From positions 70,124-134,123 of the forward strand of contig QANZ01018231.1 of the NCBI GenBank assembly GCA_003254925.1: a DNA stretch of 64,000 bases, read 5' to 3'. The stretch comes from Chamaecrista fasciculata. Taxonomy: Eukaryota; Streptophyta; Magnoliopsida; Fabales; Fabaceae. Shown here in pieces: positions 25,547 to 34,800 of the stretch; the first letter of the stretch is position 1, and every line of letters starts with the position of its first letter. The notes below the pieces were generated by a model. That model ran no database searches. It was not told where the DNA came from and saw only the letters and a list, made by a program, of their open reading frames with translations. The position numbers were made by a program, and so were the translations under genes.

Positions 25547-26152
25547 TTAGAATGACATTTAGGTGAGAGCAAAGAGAGTTCAGAGTTTAGATAGTAGCTA
25601 ACTTTTAATCGATGTTCTTTAGAGGTATTTATAGAGTAGTGAGAGATATTGGAAGCCAAGGAGGGCCCTCCACGTTCAGACCCACGACCTCCAGTAATGG
25701 AGAGAGAGTGGGTGTCCGAGAAATGCGGAGTGTGGCCATCGTGGGAAAGCCAGAGTTCGCAGGTGATTCAGCCGCTAGACATGAATAAGACGTGGGTTTG
25801 ACTGAGTCAGGGGTCGCCCCGAGCGACACGTAAAGGCCCTTGACCGAGTCAAGGGTCACCCCGAAACGTACGAGAGCTGCACTTGGCCAAGCGCAAGGGC
25901 CAAATAGGCGAACACCCAAAATGTGAGGTATCAATATATAACAGTTCAACTATTAATTATTTAAGGATTTTGATATGTAGATGTATATTGTTCAACAACT
26001 CTAATCTTTTGAATATATCTCCCTCTCTCCATTTTCACTAATTTTACTCATATGGAAATATTAAAAAAAAAAGATTAAAGTGTAAATTTGGTCTCATATT
26101 TTTTGTTGAGTTCGCTAATTTGATCATCTATCTTTTCTTTTACACTTTTGGN

Positions 26153-26267
26153 CAATACGGCGTCGTACACCCTTTCTTCTACGCATGTCGTTTCGAGCAA
26201 GTCCTGAAGCTAGCAGAGAAAGATCACAAGTTCGTCTTCATCCACCTGCATTCACCACAACACCCTT
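26153..26267 (+). pseudogene. UAS-domain fragment of a plant UBX (PUX) protein
   Basis: The frame reads VVHPFFYACRFEQVLKLAE, then KFVFIHLHSPQHP. This matches the start of the UAS (thioredoxin-like) domain of PUX/UBX proteins, which are CDC48 cofactors; the family shows HPFFYACRF...AL..AE and FVF.YLHSPQHP. Only about 38 codons are present. They run directly into Ser-rich simple sequence, so the fold is incomplete. An N at 26152 sits at the left edge, so the left boundary may be an assembly join. It lies in a repeat-rich composite and not in an exon chain. Confidence 0.65.
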
Positions 26268-27059
26268 CGTCTTCTCCTTCTTCGTCTTCACCTTCTTCGA
26301 TTTGGCACGATTTTGAACCCTAAAGGCGTGATTTCTCGGACCAATTCAGTGTTCGTCTTCGTCTTCTTCAATTTCATCTTCCCCTTCTTCAATTTCACGG
26401 ACATCATGAACATCATCATCTTCACGGACATTCTCTCGCATGCGCTACCTCTCTGCTTTCAATTTCTTCAAAATGGAAACCCCAAATTTTCACCCCAATT
26501 CTCTGTATCACAACCTCAGTGTCCAAATCTGAGGATTGGTTGAGAGGATTATGAATGGTTGCTCTGAGCTTTCAGTCAGATCTGAGAGAGAGAGAGAGAG
26601 TCAATTTCTTCTCTCTTTACTTTCTTCTCAAGATTGCAGAGAGAGAAGTCGAGAAAGTCGTCGAAATCGATGAAGATGAATTGAAGGGATTAGGGTTTCA
26701 GATTGAAGGGATTGCTCAACGAAACGAAGAAGCTGACCAGAATCGCCGAATTGAAGGGATTAAGGTTTCGTAGGGTTCGCTTGTGTTAATGGCATCTGTG
26801 AGTGAGTGAAGATGAATTGATGAAGATGAAGATGAGTGAAGATGAATGAGTGAGCGAGTGAAGATGAATGATGTCAATGGAAGATGATGATGAATCAGGA
26901 ACCCAAACATTTAAGATGAAGATTAAAAAAAATTAAGTTGTAGAAATTTAGCGTTTAAGTTTTAGAATTTTAAGGTTAATGATTTTTAATATTTTTAAAG
27001 ATTAAATTAGATAAAGATGAAAATTAAAAAAAATTAAGTTTCAGGGCTTAGGGTTTAGG
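26268..27059. other. Low-complexity transposon interior between the UAS fragment and the hAT element
   Basis: The stretch has repeats of 'tcgtcttc', 'gatgaagatgaa' and 'gagtgaagatga', and a GA tract at 26585-26600. Phrases at 26890-27060 ('aatttttaatatttttaaagattaaatta') reappear at 28165-28205, across the hAT insertion. Open frames here look like by-products of the triplet-rich sequence. Confidence 0.5.
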
Positions 27060-27067
27060 GTTTTAGG

Positions 27068-28153
27068 TAGGGATGGCAAAAAATCCCCATCAACGGGGTC
27101 CCCGCGGGGATCCCTGCCATGGGGATCCCCAGATGCGGGGAAAAATTCTCCGCGGGGTCGGGGACGGGGTTAAAATTCACCCCGAAGAGAGTTCGGGGAC
27201 GGGGACGGGGACGGGGGAGTATGTCCCCGCCCCGCGGGGTCCCCGTCCCCGAATTATATATATAAATATATATATTTTTTATATTATTATAATTATATAG
27301 ATAATTTCTGACCATTAGATTTAACTTTGATGATTAATTTTTGACCCTCAGATTACTATACCATTAATCACATTTACACTCAATTCATTTCTAACCTACC
27401 GCATACACACAACTTTTTCTTCTTTCCTTGTCTGCTTCATCTTCTTCTTCTACCCCTCTCTCTCTCTTCTTCATTTTCTCACTCCTGTTTCCAGGAAAAC
27501 CAAACATGGTGAGAGATGATCTATACATCGCCGTTCCGAGCTTCTTCCGGTGTCCGATTTCACTCGACGTCATGAAGTCGCTGGTGAGCCTCTGCACCGG
27601 CGTCACCTACGACCGTTCCAGCATCCAACGGTGGCTCGACGACGGCAACAACACTTGTCCGGCCACCATGCAGGTTTTATACACTAAAGAATTCATCCCT
27701 AACCTCACCTTACAGAAGATCTACTGCCATTTCTTGATTTTCCTCTGAGATTTCTTGATTCCCCTTGCAGATCTGCTGCCACCGCCACCGCCGGAACCCC
27801 TAGCCGATCCGCCGCCACTGATGGAGACGCCAACGGCTTCCCTAACGCGTGACTCGTCCTGAGGAAGAGGATGATTTTTTTGTGAAAATTGTATTTCTTG
27901 TCCTCTTTTTTTTTTGTACAATCTATGTTTTGGTCCACCCTCTTTTGTTCAAGCTGCGTTTTGGTCCTTTTTTTATTAAAAAAAAAAACTGCGGGGATCC
28001 CCGCGGAGACCGCAGGGATCGCGGGGAACGGGGATGGGGAGAAAAAATTTCCCACAGCGGGGATCGGGGACGGGGACGGGGAAATGTTTAGTTGGCGGGG
28101 ACGGGGACGGGGAGGACCTCCCCCGGCCCCGCCCCGCGCGGGTGCCATCCCTA
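27068..28153. mobile_element. hAT-superfamily non-autonomous transposon with captured U-box fragment
   Basis: The element begins tagggatggca and ends tgccatcccta, which are perfect 11-base inverted ends. It is flanked by perfect 8-base duplications gttttagg (27060-27067 and 28154-28161), the hAT hallmark. Both subterminal regions are very GC-rich with many 'ggggacgggg' units. The middle holds a piece of a U-box E3 ligase gene with its leader. No transposase is encoded, so movement needed a partner. It sits nested in an older Mutator-like composite. Confidence 0.88.
27506..27748 (+). CDS. Captured U-box domain ORF, PUB27/28-like, chimeric
   Basis: The ATG lies in good context (aaacATGGTG) after a pyrimidine-rich leader. 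The 80-residue product starts [20 protein letters not shown], then [28 protein letters not shown] and [10 protein letters not shown]. This is nearly the whole U-box of PUB27/28-type E3 ubiquitin ligases, a fold that binds the E2 enzyme. The ARM repeats that normally follow are missing, and the frame ends shortly after in transposon-derived sequence (YCHFLIFL, then stop). Family members usually have MKSPVSL; here the Pro is Leu. It is most likely a captured fragment. If transcribed it could give a short U-box-only protein. Confidence 0.65.
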   Translation: MVRDDLYIAVPSFFRCPISLDVMKSLVSLCTGVTYDRSSIQRWLDDGNNTCPATMQVLYTKEFIPNLTLQKIYCHFLIFL

Positions 28154-28252
28154 GTTTTAGGTTTTAAGGTTTAAAATTTTTTAATATTTTTAAGGATTAA
28201 ATTGGAATGTCTGAAAGAGTTTTGAGATACTTTATGATTTTATTTTGAGGAT

Positions 28253-28694
28253 TGATAACTCTAATAATTTAGAGTTATTTGGTCATAATCTCAAGTCATT
28301 TCGGGGCTTTTATCCATGTTTTATTTATTAATGAATCTTATTAAGTGAGTATTTAGTGTTTTATTAGTTATTGATGTTTATTTTTTAGTTTTGAGTTTAG
28401 TTTGGCTTAGTTTCGTTTTATATTTTCCAAGTTAACCAACGATTTCGGGCACCAAATTTATTGAGTTTTTAATGTTTCAGGACCTTGAATTGAAGCTTAA
28501 AATGCCTAGAAGATGTTGAGAGGTCCGGGGTTCTCCGTATGAAGCGAATCGGGGTCAAAACGAAGATTTTAGTAATGCTGAAAAATCCTCCTCGCCTAGG
28601 CGCCCATTTGAGCGCCTAGGCGCCCTGTCCTGTGCCAGCTAGGATTAATGAAGACATCTCGCCTAGGCGAGGTGCAGCTCGCCTAGGCGAGTCG
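28253..28694. mobile_element. Truncated LTR with cgcctaggcg palindromes
   Basis: The start is TGATAACTC, right where the neighbouring Mutator-like sequence breaks off. The end holds four copies of the palindrome (g)cgcctaggcg(c) at about 28593-28690 and stops at the N at 28695. The arrangement fits the left part of a Ty3-type LTR. No coding region is attached, and the class is inferred. Confidence 0.4.
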
Positions 28695-28828
28695 NATTTT
28701 TATAATGAAACTTTATTGTTTTTAGATTAGTATACAAACCATTCATACTTTTACAGAAAAAAATCATATAAATGTATATTTATATTTAAATAAATATTAT
28801 TGTATTTGTACTCTATAATTTTTTTTTT

Positions 28829-30274
28829 CGTAGAAATAGGTTCATTCATTGAAAATAAAACAGATAAACAGAGTTCGGGTACAGGGCCATCCTATCCCAA
28901 AATACAAAACGCAGCAAATTACCCAATTCCACGGGGCGTATGGATGCCAAGTCTATCCATAGTAAAAGACAAAAGAGCAAAAGGGGGACAGCTATGATAA
29001 ATCGTAAAATTACAATGAAAAAGCAGAGCTTTTCCAGCAAGGGAGTCCGCACATTGATTTCCTTCCCTTAAGACATGAGATATCCTGTAAGCTTCAAAAC
29101 GCCTGAGGGATGACCTGCAGAAAGAAATCATGGGGGCAAGGTGGTGTGAAGGATGTAGAGAATGGTCGTTAATCAGGTTAATTAACATGACACAATCAGA
29201 TTCAATCCAGATTTTTCTTGCATTAATGGAATTAGCTAGTTTTATTCCCAGGAAAGCTCCCCAACATTTTGCCAGAAGGCTGTTTCCTTGTCCTAAAAAT
29301 TGATGAAAACCTGTGACCCAGTTACCGAATTGATCCCTAATGATTCCTCCCGCAGCCATGGACTTTGAGAGAGGATCACAAGCTCCGTCAGTGTTCAGCT
29401 TGAGCCATCCTTCTTCAGGTGTTGACCATTTAATCATTATAGGATCTGGTCTTTGGATGGGTTGCTTGGCAGGTGCTGCAAGGAAGAAAAACTCTATGGC
29501 GTAGCTGCAGGCCTCTTTGGAGATGGCAGCAGGATGAATCAGAGCATAAAGGAAAACTTTTTTGTTTCTAGCATTCCAAATGCTCCAGATGCAAGCAGAG
29601 AAAAGTGTTCCATAAGGAATATTATAAGAGGAGAGGTCCTGACAGGTTGCCCAAGTTTTTAGCCAAGAGATGAACCCAGTGGGAAGAAGGAAAAAGGTTG
29701 TTGGGAAATTGCATGATTTCCATATGTCTTTTGAGACCGAACAAAGTCTGAACAAGTGCTCTGCAGTTTCAAGGTCCTCCCCACAAAGAGAGCACTGCGA
29801 GTTGGTGTCAATCCCTCGAGAGGCGAGAAGATGCTTGGATGGTATGGCATTATGAGATAGAAGCCAGAAGAAAACTGTTGTCTTGGATGGCATTGGGTTT
29901 TCCATATCCACTTGTGGGAGACAGTAGGTGGAACTTGTTTGTTGTTGAGGAGGTGGTAAGCGGATTTCAGGGTAAAAACTCCGTTAGAGTTTGGTTCCCA
30001 GCTGATACGGTCATCATGAGCACTAAGGGGGTTTCTGGGGGTTCCAATCATAGAATGAGTGACAGCCGTTGGTAGAGGAAAAGGGATGAGATGCCATTTC
30101 CAATTTCCTGCTTCGTCTAAAACATCCGCCACTGTGATTTTGTCAAACTGGTGAGGAACCGGTCCTTCAATAAAGTTCCTAAGAGGTCCAATAGATAGCC
30201 ATCTATCGAACCAAAAAGAGGATTGACGACCAGAATGAATAATGAGTTTGGATCCTTGATCAATCACTTCATAC
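28829..30274 (-). mobile_element. LINE fragment (zf-RVT plus RNase H region), frameshifted
   Basis: This is the 3' part of an L1-type plant LINE, with its A tail as T 28819-28828. Upstream frame 30267-29659 (SFWFDRWL, ISWEPNSNGVFTLKSAY) is the end of the reverse transcriptase region. After a frame change near 29880 the frame 29911-28919 continues with zf-RVT (CSLCGEDLETAEHLFRLC) and a type RVT_3 RNase H (LNTDGACD, IWIESD, REGNQCADSLA). The RNase H Glu of the usual AELWA helix is Lys here (AKCWGA), so activity is doubtful. The 5' end coincides with an N at 30275. It is a dead fragment. Confidence 0.88.
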
Positions 30275-30295
30275 NTTTTTTTTTTTTAATTATTA

Positions 30296-30560
30296 GGTTG
30301 ATGTAGCGAAAATTACACAGATGCCACACTTTTTTTTTTGTTTTCAGGTTAACCTGTGCTGACATGGTAGTTAACGTGCCACGTCAGCCTTTAATGGTCT
30401 CAGTTAACTAACTAACGTGCCACCTCAGCTTTTTTGGGACGGATGAGTGACGGAAACGAGTTACCATAATTCGGGGACCAAATCGTCTATTTCATTAATT
30501 CAGGGACTCAACGATCACTACCTGCATAATTCAGGGACCCAAATGTTAGTTTACTCTATA
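30296..30560. mobile_element. Terminal fragment of a Mutator-like element
   Basis: Read in reverse it begins 'gtaaactaacatttgggtcc' and contains 'gtccctgaatt' and 'gctgacgtggcac' blocks, matching the style and order of 9217-9430. The other end was not found nearby. Confidence 0.45.
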
Positions 30561-30651
30561 TATCTATATCAATATCTGTTTCAAAATTGAAACAGGTCAT
30601 GAAAAACGAAAGATAAGAAAAAGGACAACACACTAAGAAAGAAAAACTTTA

Positions 30652-31080
30652 GTGTAAATTACACTTTGGTACCCTGTGGTTTGACCCTATTTCACTTTGG
30701 TACCCTGTGGTTTGAAACTTGACACTTTAGTACCCTGTGGTATTCTCCATTAACACTTTGGTACCCTTTGGAGCTATTTTGTAATTTTAACCATAACAAA
30801 TTTTGCAAAAATTACATATTGACCCCAAAAAAATTTCAAAAAATTACAAATAGGTGCTTGGGTACATATTATCTAGGGACCAAAATGAAAACTTAAAAAA
30901 AATTTGCGCTCAATATGTAATTTTTGAAAAATTTGTTATGGTTAAAATTACAAAATAGCTCCAAAGGGTACCAAAGTATTAATGGAGAATACCACAGGGT
31001 ACCAAAGTGTTAAGTTTCAAACCACAGTGTACCAAAGTGAAATACGGTCAAATCACAAGGTACCAAAGTGTAATTTACCC
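30652..31080. mobile_element. Mutator-type foldback MITE, copy 2 of 3
   Basis: The 429-base element is flanked by perfect 9-base duplications aaaacttta (30643-30651 and 31081-31089). The ends are 'gtgtaaattacacttt' and 'aaagtgtaatttaccc', and the two halves pair across the whole length. The 9-base duplication assigns it to the Mutator group. Confidence 0.9.
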
Positions 31081-31179
31081 AAAACTTTATAGCAATATTA
31101 TCGTTTGTCTTAATTAAGGTCAAACTAGTTGTTCAAAAAACAGGTCAAACTAAAAAATTAAGGTGGGGTTTGACTAAAG

Positions 31180-32645
31180 TTTGACTGGGATGATATTTGG
31201 ATGAAATGCTCTTGGAAAGCGTGATTTCTCAATCCTATAGGATGATGGATTTTGGTCCATCCTATTGGATGAGATTATGGGGCAAAATGAAAATAACATT
31301 AAAATTCTTTTGAGAATGCAATTTGGTCCATAAATTTGTATCCGGCCAATTAATCAATCCCTAACATGTGTGAGTGATAATTCAAAGCTCGTAGAGAATC
31401 CCAGCCATGAATAATGGAGCACATTTATGAATTTGAATATAAAGAAAATAATAAGTAATATTTTGGGGACTAGAATGCAAATAACATGAAAAGTATTGTA
31501 AACATAAAATTTGGTCCATAACATTGTATCGGTCCAAAGAATCGGTCCCTAATATCTGTACTCGGGGCTCGAACAAAGCTTGTACCGTCAACAATCGGGT
31601 ATATTTTTTATTTGCAAGGTGCAAAAAATAACAAACAATATCGTGGGACCAGAATGCAAGTAATATGGAAATGATTGTAAATGTACAATTTGGTCCATAA
31701 CTTTGTAATTTCCCAACAAAACAACATTGCAATTTTTTTGCTACCCATGATTCGAACCAGAAAAATAACAAACACATGGAAACTTGTGTATTTTCCCAAC
31801 AAAAAAATAACCGTTATTTCTCCATTATCCATAGCGAATAATCATCGGATGAATTTGGACACGAATTTAGAACAACAAATAGTTTGAGGACCAAAATCAA
31901 ACTATTTTCATAGTTTGAGAAAAAAACTAAACATAAAATAGTTTTACTAGCCAAGGAAATTGAGCTCATAGTTTGAGGACTAAAATGCCTATAAAAGTGA
32001 AGATAAGTAATTTTTTTCTCTTTTTTAAAAAAATACAGTAAATAGAATAGAAGATTGTAACTTAAAAAATAATTTAGGGATTCAATTGTATTTTTACTCA
32101 AAAGAAATAGAGAAATGTTGGGACTAAAAAAAACAACATTACAAATAGACAAAAACATCTTTGTTTAATTAAATTAATATAAATTATATATATATAATAT
32201 AAATATAATATATATATATATATATATATGAGGGAGAGAGAGGGAGTGGGTGGGTGGGTGTGTGAGAGATAGAGAGAAAAGGAGAGAGAGAAGTTTGTGT
32301 GTGTTTGTGAGTGAGTGAGAGGGAGAGAAAAAAAATTAATAAGAAATGATGGAGAGAGAGAAAATTATAAGTGTAATAAATGAGGGTATGTAAAATTACT
32401 ATTTTGTCTAATTATCTTTTTTATATTTGTATTAGAGTGTAGGTAAATATAGGTATATAAATAGGGGTAGATTAGTAAATGTATAATAAATGGGATGATG
32501 ATTTGGATGAGATGATGATTTGGATGAGATGAGATGAGATTACGTACCAGACAAACACCCAAATTGGACTGTTCATCTAATTTTAGGTTGAGATTAGGAT
32601 TAGAATGGGATGAGTTTGGGACGTGGAGCTGCCAAACAGACCCTA
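31180..32645. other. Decayed repeat region with three degenerate tandem units
   Basis: No gene is seen. Related blocks at about 31275-31370, 31440-31555 and 31620-31715 share 'aagaatgcaaataac...aatttggtccataa' wording. A GA/GT-rich tract lies at 32230-32331. The right edge ('tttgggacgtggagctgcca', near 32620-32640) looks like the terminal region of a hAT-type element, but no matching left end was certain. Confidence 0.4.
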
Positions 32646-32905
32646 AAAGTTGTTCAAAAAGCATATATAATTTGGTTTCTAGACCTAAACTATACTTTTA
32701 ATCTCGTGACTCTTGCATATTATAATAGCCATGTGACAATAAAATTAAGCTCGTTTAATAAAATAGTATATTCTTACACATCTTCCTTCGTACAAAGATT
32801 TATTGCTTCACACACTGATCCCATGCATTGGGCATACTGTCCCCAGCCATAAAGAGTTAAATAAGTCAAGACCTTATGTTTCTTTTTTATCTGTCATTTT
32901 TTATT

Positions 32906-33405
32906 GGCCAAAATCTCAAATTGGTCTCTTATGTATGGTATAGATTTCAAATTGGTCCCTTATGTTTCATGTGTTTAGGATTAATTATACATATTTCTAT
33001 AATTTCTTAAATTAATTCCAACAATACAGAATGTGGTCATATTTCTCTCGTTTCAATTTTAATATGCAAATCTAGAACTACAAATTTCTTTTTATGAATA
33101 TTTTGAGACCGTCAAATTGAATCCCGAAAATAGATAACACGTCTCATGGTTAAACAAGCGAAATTAGTTATATCTATCTCGTTTCAAGTCTGAATACAAT
33201 GAGTTTTTAATTATGTGCTAATTTTTGAAAAGTTCTTTCTCTACTTGAGATCATTAACAAATGAAATCAAATCACATATTGAAAGTACGTTTAGAACCAA
33301 TTTGAGAAATTATAAAATGAGTAAGACCAATTTGAAACAAATGAAATATAAGGGACCAATTTAAAATCCACATCATATATAAAGGACCAACTTGAGATTT
33401 TGACC
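32906..33405. mobile_element. Foldback element, 'ggccaaaatctcaaattggtc' family
   Basis: The ends 'ggccaaaatctcaaattggt' and 'accaacttgagattttgacc' are inverted, and the halves pair loosely. A related element is at 47259-48152. The region 33406-34062 to its right holds nothing I can identify. Confidence 0.6.
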
Positions 33406-34062
33406 TTTTTTATTTAATATATCTATGTCATGTTTCAAGTCTCTTGCGGTAATTGAAAATGAAACCATCCGCCTTTAAAATAATTTTTTATTTTTTTACC
33501 AGAATGATCAAAATGGGGAAGTAATTCCTTAAAAATCCCTCAAAAAACTGTGTCTAGTGGGTTACAATTGACAAAAAAAAAAATTAAGAATACAACTGAA
33601 ATTTACATTATAATTTGAGATTAGCCAAAGTACTTTTATCTTAAAAACTTGTCTAAATCATTCTCAGCATAACTTGTTTGAAGAGGTTTGAGTTTTTTTT
33701 AAAAAAAATAACTTTATTAAGAAATGGTCTGCAAGTCAAAAACTCTCCCTATATGACCCAAAAACATAGGAAATCCTGACTACATTTTCACATAACTATG
33801 AGCTAATTAAATGCTTCACTGCTGTGCACATACAATTGTTGCATGAGTTCTACAACAAAATTACAAAACTCACAAAAGCTACATGCGCACATACATGGCT
33901 GCTATATATGTTGTAAGTACATGCATGTAAGACGCGCACAAGAAATTATTGCAAGTTTACTGCCTTGCATTAATTATATATCTATACTATATTATATGTA
34001 TGAAGAACTTTTGGTTGGTCAAAAATAATTAAATTAAAAAAATAAAAAATAAACATGTAAAA

Positions 34063-34800
34063 CTTAATAATTGGTTGACTCTATAGATAATGAGTGAGAA
34101 AGTAGTAGATAAAATTTAAGAAAGTGAAAATTTATTATTTAGTCTTTTAATTTTCACATTTCTAACGATTTAGTCCTTGAATAATAGAAATATATTGTTT
34201 AGTCACTGAATAACTACAAATGTCAAATCAAACGTTACATACATATTTCTGTGCCCTAGTACATGAATATTGTTTAAAGCTATTACACCCCTAAAGTTTT
34301 CAAGTAATGAAATCAGGCTCAGCTGGCTTCGGAGGTGGCGATATCAAATGTACAGTACTAGTGTCATTTTCTTCAACACTAATACTATTTCTTCTTGTGT
34401 TTCGTAGCACATTTGTGGCAAACCTTGTAGAGCTTAATAATTGGCTGACTGTATATATAATGAGAGCGAGAAAGTAATAGATGAAATTTAAGAAAGTGAA
34501 AACTTATTATTTGGTCTTTAAATTTTCACACTTCTAACGATTTAGTCCTTGAATAATAGAAATATATTGTTTAGTCACTGAATAACTACAAATGTCAAAT
34601 CAAACGTTACATACATATTTCTGTGCCCCTAGTACATAAATATTGTTTAAAGCTATTACACCCCTAAAGTTTTCAAGTAATGAAATCAGGCTCAGCTGGC
34701 TTCGGAGGTGGCGATATCAAATGTACAGTACTAGTGTCATTTTCTTCAACACTACTACTATTTCTTCTTGTGTTTCGTAGCACATTTGTGGCAAACCTTG
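34063..34800. repeat. Tandem duplication of the CNGC last-exon 3' part and 3' flank
   Basis: Units 34063-34427 and 34433-34800 are near-identical, from 'cttaataattgg' to 'gcaaaccttg', with 'tagag' between. Each contains the last ~40 codons, the stop and ~250 bases of 3' sequence. Only the right unit joins the rest of the exon. The left unit is a displaced second copy of the tail, with a few changes. Confidence 0.92.

Larger units (their letters stand above)
23180..25943 (-). mobile_element. LTR (solo or partial) split by a later retroposon insertion
   Basis: On the minus strand the sequence begins TGTTATATATTG at 25943 and ends GCTCTAACA at 23180 (TG...CA with TGTTA/TAACA ends). A TATAAATA box lies at 25633-25626. 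Without the insert at 23270-25546 the LTR would be about 490 bases. No gag-pol region is joined to it and no 5-base flanking duplication was found, so it is probably a solo or truncated LTR. Confidence 0.5.

Noticed and set aside
25629-25949. Minus-strand 106-codon frame
   Set aside because: It falls in the U3-like part of an LTR upstream of its TATA box, so it is unlikely to be translated.
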